Shown in pieces: positions 40,491 to 49,095 of a stretch of 61,609 nucleotides of DNA (position 1 is the first letter of the stretch; every line of letters begins with the position of its first letter). The stretch lies in contig JAFIGC010000015.1 of NCBI GenBank assembly GCA_020831635.1, positions 1 through 61,609 of the forward strand, read 5' to 3'. Source of the stretch: Verrucomicrobiota bacterium. GTDB lineage: Bacteria > Verrucomicrobiota > Kiritimatiellia > SS1-B-03-39 > UBA6053. The notes under the pieces were generated by a model. That model saw only the letters and a program-made list of their open reading frames with translations, searched no databases and was not told the origin of the DNA. The translations under genes were made by a program, and so were the position numbers.

Positions 40491-40624
40491 AAGGCAATCG
40501 GGGTTGGGGTTACCTCTGCAAAGTAGAGGTCTGGGGCGCGACTGTCAAGCTTGCGTCGGTTCGAAGAAATTGTTGAATGCAATTGTACTTGCGCTTTCGT
40601 GTCTTTGTGGTCAAATGTTGAACC

Positions 40625-41542
40625 ATGGAAACCTCTGGAAAAAAAGTGCGCGTCATTATCAACCCCAATTCGGGCTTGGGGGTGTCCATGCGCATTTTGT
40701 TGGACACGTTTTCCGAGTTGTGGGATTGTGACGAGCGGGAGGTGATGTATCAGTTGTCCAAATCCGCCGAGGATGGCCGCGACAAGGCGCGGCGGGCGAT
40801 TGACGATGGCGTGGAAATTCTGATCGTGGTGGGTGGGGACGGGGTGATCAACACCATTGGCAGTGAATTGTTGGATTCGGAAACGGTTTTGGGCGTGATC
40901 CCCACGGGCAGCGGAAACGGGTTCGCGCGTCATTTCGGCATTCCGTTGACTCCCAGCAAGGCCATCAAGGAATTGGTGACAGCGGAAGCGACGCGGATTG
41001 ACGTGGGCGTGGCCAATGACCGTCCGTTTTTTGTCACCTGCAGCATGGCCTGGGACGCGGCTTTGGTGAAAACCTTCGAAAAATCCCCGGTGCGGGGGAT
41101 TTTCCCGTATGTGTTTGCGGCCGCTTACGAATTGTTTGACTACAAATCCGAAAAATTCCGGGTGTGCATCGATGGCGCCAAAGAACGTGAATTCAACCGG
41201 CCCATGTTGTTCACGGTTGCGAATCTGACCCAGTACGGCGGGGGGGCGAAAATCGCCCCCAAGGCGACGGCGGATGATGGCTATCTCTGGTTGACTTGCG
41301 CACTGAAAGAGGACATCCCCAAACTGATTCCCAATTTGTTCAAGCTGTTCGACGGGTCGATCCACCAAGTGTCGGACATTCACATCGAACCGTTTCACAA
41401 AATGACGGTGCGACGTGAGACCTCGCAACCCATTCAAGTGGATGGCGAGTTGGTGGAGTCGGGGGCGGACGTGGAAATCAGCATTCGCCCCAAGGCACTG
41501 CGGGTATTGGTACCGCAGGCCTCGGGACGGGAAAAGGTCTGA
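40625..41542 (+). CDS. diacylglycerol kinase family (lipid kinase) protein
   Basis: A 305-residue protein of the DAGK catalytic family (YegS/DgkB type). It begins VRVIINPNSGLGVSMRILLD. The catalytic IVVGGDGVINTIGSELLDSE and VIPTGSGNGFARHFGIPLTP motifs are present (about residues 62-80 and 94-113), and the C-terminal beta-sandwich ends with QPIQVDGELVESGADVEISI. Such kinases phosphorylate diacylglycerol or related lipids with ATP in lipid recycling. It is a single plus-strand gene that converges on uxaE with no gap. Confidence 0.88.
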   Translation: METSGKKVRVIINPNSGLGVSMRILLDTFSELWDCDEREVMYQLSKSAEDGRDKARRAIDDGVEILIVVGGDGVINTIGSELLDSETVLGVIPTGSGNGFARHFGIPLTPSKAIKELVTAEATRIDVGVANDRPFFVTCSMAWDAALVKTFEKSPVRGIFPYVFAAAYELFDYKSEKFRVCIDGAKEREFNRPMLFTVANLTQYGGGAKIAPKATADDGYLWLTCALKEDIPKLIPNLFKLFDGSIHQVSDIHIEPFHKMTVRRETSQPIQVDGELVESGADVEISIRPKALRVLVPQASGREKV

Positions 41543-42823
41543 TCAGATGCCTTTTTTCAAGGCGTCCAAGTGTTTGCCAAAATGAACGCGCAGCACTTCG
41601 GCGTAGGTGCCGGGGTTGGCGGCGAGGCAGTTTTTGAGGGCGGGTCCGAGTTCGGGGTGGGTGAGCACGGTGCCAAAGCAGCAGTGGAGGATTTGACGTC
41701 CGGGGGCGGTGAAACCCAGTCCTTCGGGCACGTCTTCCCAGCATTCAAGGTAATGTTGTTCGAGCACGTGGGTGTCGGAGACGTCCCCGGTTTCGGGGGC
41801 ATCGGCCAAAGTGGCGTGCACATGGTAGGTGGCTTTGTCGCGCGCGTAGGAGGCGCGTGAAATGTCGATGATTTTCCGGAAGAGGGCTTCGTCGTGCTTT
41901 GCGGCCACGCGGATGGCTTCCAAATAGGAGGTGCCGGCGGTTTTCACATGAAAACGTCCACGCGTGGCCCGGGCGAAGGGGGTGTACATGGAGAGCTTGT
42001 CGGAGCCGCTGTGGAGGCTGAGCTTGTAGGGGCCGAGGGCCTCGCAGACGGCGTTGTGGTCGGCCATGCTTTTCTCCAGGGCGGTGACGTCCCCGATGTA
42101 ATCCACCCCTTTTTCCAGTTCGCCGATAAAGCGGGGCGCCAGGGAGACGAGGTTGACCTTGTGACGGATCAGTTGGTCGGCGATGATGTAGTGTTCCGCC
42201 AAGGTGGTGGGTTGTTCGGTTTCGTCTACGCTGACTTCGATTTCGTGTTCCCGGCCTTTGGCTTCGGTGACCTGCCGGATGTAGTGGGCCAATTTCCGGG
42301 CGTGAATGAGGGCCCGACCGTATTTCACGGCGGCGCGTTGCACCGCGGAGACCTCGAATTCGATGACGGTTCCATTGTTCAGGGTGATGGATTTGCCTTT
42401 GTATTCGGAAATCCAGTCGATTTCGGAGGCGACTTCGGCAAACTTGCCGGAGAGGGTTTCGAGATCGTATCCGTCCGCTTTTTCGTCCACGTAATCGGAA
42501 GGATCGATGGTGAAAAAAGTGAAGCCGGCTTCCACGGTAACATCGACGTCGGCTTCGGTTTTCAAGTGGTCGGCGTCGGCGCCGGTGGGGCCGTCCCATC
42601 CGGCGTCCATCATGCCGCGGAGGGCGTCGCTCATCACATCCTTCGCACTGCGCTGGGTGCGGGTCATTTCGCGGATGGACTGTTGCGGGAAAATGGGGAG
42701 AATATCGCCGCCGAATTCTTTGGCGGCGAGCACGTGGCCGGGGGTGGCGAGGCCAATGCGGTCTCCATAGCCAAAGCTGGGTTTCAAGCCGAGGGGGACG
42801 GGGTGGGGGGAGGGGGTGCTCAT
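41543..42823 (-). CDS. uxaE: tagaturonate epimerase UxaE
   Basis: A 426-residue enzyme matching the tagaturonate epimerase family, which interconverts D-tagaturonate and D-fructuronate and so links galacturonate and glucuronate catabolism. Seen motifs: FGYGDRIGLATPGHVLAAKE, AGWDGPTGADADHLKTEADV, AGFTFFTIDPSDYVD, VDYIGDVTALEKSMADHNAV, LSLHSGSDKLSMYTPFARAT and HVHATLADAPETGDV; the acidic/His residues in these form a metal site. Last gene of a minus-strand run of four genes. Fits with the uronate polysaccharide locus at 5.2-12.1 kb; no uxaA/uxaC/kdg genes are visible. Confidence 0.88.
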   Translation of the reverse strand: MSTPSPHPVPLGLKPSFGYGDRIGLATPGHVLAAKEFGGDILPIFPQQSIREMTRTQRSAKDVMSDALRGMMDAGWDGPTGADADHLKTEADVDVTVEAGFTFFTIDPSDYVDEKADGYDLETLSGKFAEVASEIDWISEYKGKSITLNNGTVIEFEVSAVQRAAVKYGRALIHARKLAHYIRQVTEAKGREHEIEVSVDETEQPTTLAEHYIIADQLIRHKVNLVSLAPRFIGELEKGVDYIGDVTALEKSMADHNAVCEALGPYKLSLHSGSDKLSMYTPFARATRGRFHVKTAGTSYLEAIRVAAKHDEALFRKIIDISRASYARDKATYHVHATLADAPETGDVSDTHVLEQHYLECWEDVPEGLGFTAPGRQILHCCFGTVLTHPELGPALKNCLAANPGTYAEVLRVHFGKHLDALKKGI

Positions 42824-42868
42824 GGGATGGGTCCTATGTTTTGAGGGGTTGAAAAATGTGTTTGTTCT

Positions 42869-44191
42869 TTAGTGATGTTCGGAGGTGAATTCAAGCGTGG
42901 ATGTTGATGAAGCCCGGTACATGCGGCGAATCCATTGGTCGTCATCGTGTTCCATCAGCGGCGGGTTGGGATGTTCCCAGGCGTCGAAGTGTTCGGGGCG
43001 CTGTACCACGAGAATGGCGTCACCGGGAGCGGCGCGGTTGAGGGCATGGGTGGCGGAGTCGGTGTTTTCCACGTGACGGCCCAGATGGAAGTCGAAGCGG
43101 GCGGAATTGACGCCGACAACGTGCAGCATGGGGGCGTCGGCCACCTTGGGGCGGGCATTTTTCAGAAAGCGGGCGCTGATGGCGTCGGCTTCGAAACGGT
43201 TGCGGGGAATTTCAGCGAGGGTGGCGAGCATGAGCAGCAATCCCAAAATCTTGAGGGATCGTTGCGTTTGGATTTTGGAGAGGATGTCACCCAAGATCCA
43301 GGCCGCGGGGGGCATGAGCATGAGGGCGTAGTGGTTTTGTTTGCTTACGGTCAGGGTGAGGAGCACAAAGGTAATGGCAAACCAAACCACTGGCGTCGTG
43401 GAAAGCGTTGCGCGCCGCAATTGTTTGGGGGCGGCCAGGCACAAGAGCAGCGCCGGCAACATCATCAGGGGGAGGGTGTACAAATAATAGGCCGCCGGAT
43501 TCTCGTGGGCCGTGTTGATAAAGGTGTCGTGTAGTTCGTTTGCGAGGGCGACGCGGGCTTCGGGATTGAGGTAGAGAAACCCGGTCCATGCGCCGGCACA
43601 GAGCAGGGAGGGAATTACCGCGGTCAGCCAATAGCGCAGGTTGAGGGACTGCTTGGTTTGCAGAACCAGAAAACTGATCAGGGGAATGACAAGTCCGGCG
43701 GGACCTTTGGAGAGGAAGGCCACGCTCATGCCTGTGGCGCTGAGCCATCCGGAGCGTTTTTCCCAGCCTGCGAAGGCCAGAACGATGCCTAAAATATTGA
43801 GCATGTCGGTTTCGGCAAGGCTGCCAAATCGCCAGATGCCATAGGTGGACAACAAACAGATCCCTGCCCAGAGGCCGTTTTCCCCCGTGTTCCGCATCAA
43901 GACGTGCAGCATGAGCACCGTCCCCGCGACGAAAAACAACCTGCCCGCCATAACGCTTTGGTGGAGGCCGGTCAGGCCAAATGGAATGGCGGCGGCCCAG
44001 TAAGGGAAAGGAGGTTTGCGGTATCGGGGGCGGTTTTGAAATTCCAGGTGTAGCGGATCCCGGTTTTCCACCATGTTTCTGGCGGTAATCAACACCCGCA
44101 ACTCCTGCTGACGCACCGGAGGGCGCAGGGCGGCGGCGGTGACAAGGAAAACCGCGGCCAGGAAAAGAATCCCCCGGGAAGAACGCATCAT
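42869..44191 (-). CDS. ArnT/GT39-GT83-like membrane glycosyltransferase
   Basis: A 440-residue polytopic membrane protein from ATG 44191. Features of the ArnT/PMT-type GT-C fold: a first periplasmic loop with RVLITARNMVENRDPLHLEF and RYRKPPFPYWAAAIPFGLTG, then a dozen hydrophobic segments with KGPAGLVIPLISFLVLQT and a periplasmic C-terminal domain. Such enzymes move a sugar from a polyprenyl-phosphate carrier to lipids or proteins outside the membrane, so it may use the product of GT2-like enzymes such as the one at 32.4 kb. Lies 25 bases after the YdjY gene in a minus-strand run. Confidence 0.78.
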   Translation of the reverse strand: MMRSSRGILFLAAVFLVTAAALRPPVRQQELRVLITARNMVENRDPLHLEFQNRPRYRKPPFPYWAAAIPFGLTGLHQSVMAGRLFFVAGTVLMLHVLMRNTGENGLWAGICLLSTYGIWRFGSLAETDMLNILGIVLAFAGWEKRSGWLSATGMSVAFLSKGPAGLVIPLISFLVLQTKQSLNLRYWLTAVIPSLLCAGAWTGFLYLNPEARVALANELHDTFINTAHENPAAYYLYTLPLMMLPALLLCLAAPKQLRRATLSTTPVVWFAITFVLLTLTVSKQNHYALMLMPPAAWILGDILSKIQTQRSLKILGLLLMLATLAEIPRNRFEADAISARFLKNARPKVADAPMLHVVGVNSARFDFHLGRHVENTDSATHALNRAAPGDAILVVQRPEHFDAWEHPNPPLMEHDDDQWIRRMYRASSTSTLEFTSEHH

Positions 44192-44216
44192 CTTGCTGTC
44201 GGATACCGCAAAAGGT

Positions 44217-45602
44217 TCAATTTTCCAAATCGTAGACAAACACTACGGGAAAGGTTTCCAAAACCGGCGTCAACCATTTCAGCAGGTCCTCGTGGCGAAG
44301 CTCTCCGGGCGCAAACACAAAAAGGACTCTCACCAAGGGCGGGTCATTGGTGATACGCTCGCCCCACGCTTCCGGGGAAGTCAAATCATGCCGACGTTCG
44401 ATGAGATTGGGACGGCGTCCCTCTCCCCACTGTTCGTCGATTTCGATGTAGTGGGCATTGACTTGTCCCTCGGTGTCCACTCGCAATTGAAGTTCAAGCG
44501 GTTGCGTGGGACGGTTGTTTCGGTCACGGTATCGGGCATCGGGATTGTAGGCCTGATAATACAACTGACCAGTGGGAGGCGGTTCCACGCGCAGCTTGTC
44601 CGAAGCGTTTTCAATGGCTTCCAATTGTCTGGAAAAATTGATCAACGTCGAAAGCGGCACTTCCGAGGCGAAATCGACTTCAATCCAGAAGATTTGGTCC
44701 TCTCGTTCGGCAAGATTTTGAGACAGCGCCTCCAGCGTCGTGGATTCCACACCGGGCAGCCCTTGGACCATGAGGTTGGCCTCGGCGTCCAAGACTTGGA
44801 TTTTCAGATCGGTTTCCGTGATGAGATCGTCCGGGGCGGGCGGGGTCAGATGCAGGATCACCGGGGCGGCTTCGGCGACTTCGATGGCGGGGTTGCGGTT
44901 GTAATGCCCGTACATGCCGGTTTTGGAACCCTGTTTGGGTAAATCGAACAGGGTATTGCGCAGATTGAAGGTGGACGCGACGCTGTTGGGGCCAAACACA
45001 TCCGCGGCATACACTTTGGTTTCGGGGTCCCCGGGGTCGGGAAGCATGGGGGCGCCGGTGAACACCCATGTGCCGGGTTTCATGACGCTTTCGTCGGGGT
45101 GGACGATCCATTCGTGCGCGGGCACTTCGATGGGTTCTTCGGCATCCTTGGGGACGAAAGAAAAAGTGGGGATCACATGGTCGCCGCGCGGCCAAAAGCG
45201 GTGCCGGGCCGGATCCACGGGACCGACGGGTTGGAGGCCGATGAATTCGAGCGCCTTGTGTATGTCGCTGGGTTTGGCGAAGGTGACCATCAGGGATTCG
45301 TAGTCTTGTCCGCTTTGCTCGTAGATCACGAAAAATTCAACCGGATCGCCGGGGATCATGCCCGTGACTTGTCCCCAGACCCAGATTTCCCGGGTTTCAC
45401 GGTTTGCCAAAACGAAAGGGGCGCTCCAGAATTCCGGATGGTCGGCCACCAACTGGGCGGCTTCCCGGTGTGAGACTTCGGTTTGGGGGCGAATGCTCGG
45501 GGTCGCACCCGGTTCGGCGGGAGCTGAAGGCGCCTCGATTTGAAGGAAATTGAGAAGAAGTCCGGCGAGCAGGGCTTGTATGGATTGGGCGAGATCTGTC
45601 AT
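44217..45602 (-). CDS. YdjY-domain protein
   Basis: A 461-residue protein from ATG 45602, with an N-terminal hydrophobic leader (LAQSIQALLAGLLLNFLQIE). A YdjY-like domain follows: GDPVEFFVIYEQSGQDYESL and VTFAKPSDIHKALEFIGLQP (about residues 78-120), then WVFTGAPMLPDPGDPETKVY. YdjY-domain proteins are common and uncharacterised in Verrucomicrobiota and Planctomycetota. The C-terminal ~220 residues are a second unrecognised region. Operon member between the ArnT-like gene and a small membrane protein. Confidence 0.75.
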   Translation of the reverse strand: MTDLAQSIQALLAGLLLNFLQIEAPSAPAEPGATPSIRPQTEVSHREAAQLVADHPEFWSAPFVLANRETREIWVWGQVTGMIPGDPVEFFVIYEQSGQDYESLMVTFAKPSDIHKALEFIGLQPVGPVDPARHRFWPRGDHVIPTFSFVPKDAEEPIEVPAHEWIVHPDESVMKPGTWVFTGAPMLPDPGDPETKVYAADVFGPNSVASTFNLRNTLFDLPKQGSKTGMYGHYNRNPAIEVAEAAPVILHLTPPAPDDLITETDLKIQVLDAEANLMVQGLPGVESTTLEALSQNLAEREDQIFWIEVDFASEVPLSTLINFSRQLEAIENASDKLRVEPPPTGQLYYQAYNPDARYRDRNNRPTQPLELQLRVDTEGQVNAHYIEIDEQWGEGRRPNLIERRHDLTSPEAWGERITNDPPLVRVLFVFAPGELRHEDLLKWLTPVLETFPVVFVYDLEN

Positions 45603-45654
45603 AATGTTGAAATCTATGGTGAGGTGCGAAAAAGGAAAGGGGAAAATTGCTTTG

Positions 45655-46296
45655 TCAGCGGGTTCGCCCGATCCGTTCATTCAGATAGCCCAAAAGTCGG
45701 TATCCGTTTTCATCGGGAATCCGGCCTTCGAGTGCCGGGGTGTTGGCCCATTCGGATTCGGGGGGCATTTCGTCAAGAATGAGACGATAACTGGGTTGAT
45801 CCCGGAGCGTCGTCCGGGGATCATACAAATTCGCCGCCGGGGTGAATCCCGCCTGCACGAGTTCTTCCAAACGGAGGGGGAGGCGTCCGGTTTGCATGTG
45901 AAAGGCCTTGGTTTGGCGGATGAGGATTCTCATGCGTTTTTCGCTGGTGGCCAGATTGGCGTCCGCCGGTTCGGCATCCATGGCGGGGAGCATGACCATG
46001 AAGATCAGCGGGAGCATGGCAAACCAAAACACCAAGGCGAAACCGCCCAACAGGGTGCCGCCCATGGCAAATCCGTAAGGGGCGCCGGGTGGGCGTTTGC
46101 GGACGGTGTAAACGCCCAGGGTCAAGGCACCGGTGGCGGCAAAAAGCGCTGGGGTGGCCGTGGCCATCAAGATGAAAAAGCTATAACGACCTTGCAGGCA
46201 AATGGTAATGAATGCAGCGGCCAACAAGAGGGAGGATACGGCCAGGGCAAGCGGGAGGGCGGGCAAACGGGGCGGGGCATGTATGGGCTCGGTCAT
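45655..46296 (-). CDS. hypothetical membrane protein with pilin-like tail
   Basis: A 213-residue protein starting at ATG 46296 (MTEPIHAPP). Four membrane segments lie in the first ~115 residues: ALPLALAVSSLLLAAAFITI, FFILMATATPALFAATGAL, GFAMGGTLLGGFALVFWFAM and LIFMVMLPAM. A soluble C-terminal domain follows with QTKAFHMQTGRLPLRLEELV and NLYDPRTT, similar to DUF4190/type-II-secretion-pseudopilin-like layouts. First gene of the four-gene run; the terminator at 46381-46410 separates it from the gene upstream. Confidence 0.65.
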   Translation of the reverse strand: MTEPIHAPPRLPALPLALAVSSLLLAAAFITICLQGRYSFFILMATATPALFAATGALTLGVYTVRKRPPGAPYGFAMGGTLLGGFALVFWFAMLPLIFMVMLPAMDAEPADANLATSEKRMRILIRQTKAFHMQTGRLPLRLEELVQAGFTPAANLYDPRTTLRDQPSYRLILDEMPPESEWANTPALEGRIPDENGYRLLGYLNERIGRTR

Positions 46297-46380
46297 GGGG
46301 TGTTCTGGTTGGGTTGCGGGCGTATGGGGCGATGAGGGATATTTGATCCATACATCAGAAAGAGGGAGGATCAACCCGAA

Positions 46381-46410
46381 AAAAAAGCCCGGCAATTACC
46401 GGGCTTTTTA
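46381..46410 (-). terminator. intrinsic terminator
   Basis: AAAAAGCCCGG - CAATTA - CCGGGCTTTTT forms an 11-bp hairpin flanked by A and T runs, so it can act in both directions. It follows the Lys/Ala-rich gene (stop at 46433) and precedes the membrane-protein operon. Confidence 0.85.
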
Positions 46411-46432
46411 TAAGGGGGATTCAGAAAGAAGC

Positions 46433-46840
46433 TTACTTCAATTTGGCCAATTTGGCTTGCTTGGCTTCGATTTCTTTTTCCAGTTTGGCAATTTCGGTTT
46501 CCTTGGCTTTGCCAATCAAGTCTTCGGCGATGTTCTTGATTTTGGTCAACTCGTCGGAAGTCAAATCCCGGTAAGTTTTTTTCAGCAGCAAAGCGGCCTT
46601 CTGGGATTCGCCAAGTTCGGGGGCGGCTTTGCGTCCGGTCTTTTTGGCGGCGGTTTTTTTGGCGGTCTTTTTGGCTTTGGGCTTTTTGGCTTTGGCGGCA
46701 ATTTCGGCGGCGGTCAACTTGCGGAAAGCGAACTCGCCTTTGTCGTTGGTCTGGATGTTGCCTTCGGCGTCGCGTACCCAGTCACAATTGGCGGGGGCGC
46801 GTCCGGGGCGTTTGGGGTTTTTTACTTTTTTGAATTCCAT
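46433..46840 (-). CDS. Lys/Ala-rich DNA-binding-like small protein
   Basis: A 135-residue protein starting at ATG 46840. A short N-terminal domain (RPGRAPANCDWVRDAEGNIQ and KGEFAFRKLTAAEIAAKA) is followed by a histone-H1-like KKPKAKKTAKKTAAKKTGRK stretch (about residues 53-72) and a charged coiled-coil tail (AKETEIAKLEKEIEAKQAKL). Such Lys/Ala repeats bind nucleic acid in bacterial H1-like and HupB-like proteins. No neighbour suggests a more specific job. Well-placed terminator downstream. Confidence 0.65.
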   Translation of the reverse strand: MEFKKVKNPKRPGRAPANCDWVRDAEGNIQTNDKGEFAFRKLTAAEIAAKAKKPKAKKTAKKTAAKKTGRKAAPELGESQKAALLLKKTYRDLTSDELTKIKNIAEDLIGKAKETEIAKLEKEIEAKQAKLAKLK

Positions 46841-47059
46841 GATTGGATCTTCCATCATATGGGGTTGTTACTGTGGTGCAGACTTGCTGCGGTTTGTGAG
46901 AAATACGTAAAGAGATTGCCCTGTTAATGTAAAATCCTTACTTTTGCAAATCATAAGTTAAACTTTTCAACTATTTTTTATGCCCGGGAAGTAAAACGGC
47001 AAAAGAATTGATCCAACTTTCCTGATTGATCATCGGCCAGAAGCCTGTATGGTGGGCAC
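46841..47059. other. divergent promoter region
   Basis: An AT-rich 219-base gap between the Lys/Ala-rich gene and holA. Promoters for both are expected here; none was pinned down. Confidence 0.4.
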
Positions 47060-48184
47060 ATGATTTCAAAAAACAAACAGGCCAATATTGTCTTATTGCA
47101 CGGAAACGATGAGTTTCTCGTGGACCAGAATGCACGAAATGTTTTGAAAGAGCTGTGTCCGGATGCCGAGGCGCAGGGGGTGCTGACCACGGTGCGCGGG
47201 GATGTGGACAAGGTGGAGGATGCCTTGAAGGCCTTGCGGGAAACGCAGGTGGCCATTCAATCTTTCTCGATGTTCGGTGATGAAAACGTCACTTGGCTGC
47301 GGGAAGTGAAATTCCTTTCCGGTGCGGCCTACAAGTCCAATGAAGTCAAAGAGTCCGTGGAAGGGCTGGGGACGACGTTGAAAGCCGGTTTGGGGCCCGA
47401 ACAAACCCTGGTGATCAGCGTTTCGGGCAAACTGGATGCCCGGTCCCGTTTTTTGAAAGCCGTCCAGGAAGTGGGCAAGGTGTATGAGTACTCGAAATCC
47501 ACCAAACCTTGGGAAGTGGAAAAAGAAGACATGGATCTTCTCACAACCCTCTTGGCGCAAAGAAAAATCAAGGCCGGGCCCGCGGTCCTCGAGGTCATGT
47601 TGGACCGCATCGGCGGGGGAACGCGCATGTTGGTGCAGGAGGTGGAAAAGTTGGATTTATATTTGGGGGACCGCCGGGACTTGACCCGTGAGGACGTGGA
47701 GTTGATGATCAGCCCCCTCAAGGAAGTCGCGGCGTATACCTTTGGAGAAGCGGTGGCCAAGGGGGAGGTGGATCGGGCCTTGTGGCTGTTAAAGCAGATG
47801 GAAACGCAAAAAGTCAGTTCCATCGCGGTGGTGGCCCAGCTTCACAATCAATTCCGGGAAATGGCACTTTACCGGGGCTTGCTGGCCAAAGGCATGGCTC
47901 GTCTGTCCTCCGGCTCCTCCCGTTTTGGCAACAAACTTGAATTGGATGCCTCCGGCGCGGAGGCGGTTGCGGTTGTGAATGGCGACCGAAAAAGCAGCCC
48001 GTTTCGTCAGGCGCAACTCGCCGGACAATCCATGCGTTTCTCCCCGGCCCAACTGGATCGGATGTCGAGAATGACCGCCGAAGCCTACCGCCAACAATTC
48101 CTCAGCGGTCTTCCCGGATTTTTACAATTGGAATTATTGGTATTGAGATTACTCACCCCACAAACCAAGTCTACGGTATCCTGA
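47060..48184 (+). CDS. holA: DNA polymerase III subunit delta
   Basis: A 374-residue protein of the HolA family. The N-terminal AAA+-like domain begins NIVLLHGNDEFLVDQNARNV. Further family pieces are LVISVSGKLDARSRFLKAVQ, the helical clamp-binding part, DRIGGGTRMLVQEVEKLDLY and FGEAVAKGEVDRALWLLKQM. HolA opens the sliding-clamp ring as part of the clamp-loader complex. Slightly longer than the E. coli protein (343). The stop (TGATG) overlaps the ATG of the DUF3108 gene by one base, so the two form an operon. Confidence 0.85.
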   Translation: MISKNKQANIVLLHGNDEFLVDQNARNVLKELCPDAEAQGVLTTVRGDVDKVEDALKALRETQVAIQSFSMFGDENVTWLREVKFLSGAAYKSNEVKESVEGLGTTLKAGLGPEQTLVISVSGKLDARSRFLKAVQEVGKVYEYSKSTKPWEVEKEDMDLLTTLLAQRKIKAGPAVLEVMLDRIGGGTRMLVQEVEKLDLYLGDRRDLTREDVELMISPLKEVAAYTFGEAVAKGEVDRALWLLKQMETQKVSSIAVVAQLHNQFREMALYRGLLAKGMARLSSGSSRFGNKLELDASGAEAVAVVNGDRKSSPFRQAQLAGQSMRFSPAQLDRMSRMTAEAYRQQFLSGLPGFLQLELLVLRLLTPQTKSTVS

Positions 48185-49020
48185 TGCGAAATATACTATT
48201 TTATACAATACTCTCACTTTTGATGACTTCGGGCATCCTTCGCGCCGAAGCGCCTGTCGACGATCCTTCTGGCGGGGTGCCCAAACCGGAAGTGGATCTG
48301 CCGTTTCCCGTTGGGGAAATTTTGGAATATACCATTTATTGGGGGTGGATCGGCGTGGGAACCTCCCATGCGACCACCAGTTGGAAATGGGAAGAGGACC
48401 GCTGGGTCATTTCGATTCGTTTCCGCACCCGGACCAGTGGCATTGCCGAACGGCTTTATTCCGTGGATGACAACGTGGAAACCCTGATCGACGCGGAGAC
48501 GCTCAAACCGATCCGCTTTACCACCGTGTTAAAAGCCGGGGATGAATTTCGGGACGAGGAAACCGTTTTCGATTGGGAAAAGATGGAGGCGCATTACACC
48601 CGTCGACGCCGGGGCGACCGGGAGGATGAACATAAATCCTATCCCATCCAGCCCGAAACCCGTGATCTGGTTTCGTTTATGTATTTCATGCGGAAAACCG
48701 ATTTTGAGGAAAACGAAAAATATGAGTTTGAAGTGGTCGTGAACGACAAGTTGTATGAATTGGAAGTCAACAGCCGAGAGTATGAACGGGTCAATCTGGC
48801 CAACTACGGGCGGATCAGAAGTCTGCGCATGGACCCCCGCGCGAGCTTCGAAGGCGTGTTTGTCCGCCGGGGCGAAATGGTGGTCTGGATTTCCGAGGAT
48901 GAACGGCGGATCCTGACAAAGATGGAGGCGGACACGCCGTTTGCCAATATCAAATTGTTGTTGAGAAACGTGCGGGGTCCGGGAGATGACGACTGGATCA
49001 AAAAGGCGGAGAAAGAGTGA
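48184..49020 (+). CDS. exported DUF3108 protein
   Basis: A 278-residue protein with a signal peptide (MRNILFYTILSLLMTSGILRA). The DUF3108 pattern is visible: LPFPVGEILEYTIYWGWIGV, IRFRTRTSGIAERLYSVDDN, TVFDWEKMEAHYTRRRRGDR, DLVSFMYFMRKTDFEENEKY and the C-terminal VVWISEDERRILTKMEADTP. A periplasmic lipoprotein-like barrel fold is suggested; function unknown but often near DNA polymerase or lipid genes. Co-transcribed with holA. Confidence 0.82.
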   Translation: MRNILFYTILSLLMTSGILRAEAPVDDPSGGVPKPEVDLPFPVGEILEYTIYWGWIGVGTSHATTSWKWEEDRWVISIRFRTRTSGIAERLYSVDDNVETLIDAETLKPIRFTTVLKAGDEFRDEETVFDWEKMEAHYTRRRRGDREDEHKSYPIQPETRDLVSFMYFMRKTDFEENEKYEFEVVVNDKLYELEVNSREYERVNLANYGRIRSLRMDPRASFEGVFVRRGEMVVWISEDERRILTKMEADTPFANIKLLLRNVRGPGDDDWIKKAEKE

Positions 49021-49095
49021 ACCCACGGATCTTGGGCTCCGGCTTGGGTTTGATAAAGGGAACCACGAATTTGCAGATGGATTCTGGCGTACAGG

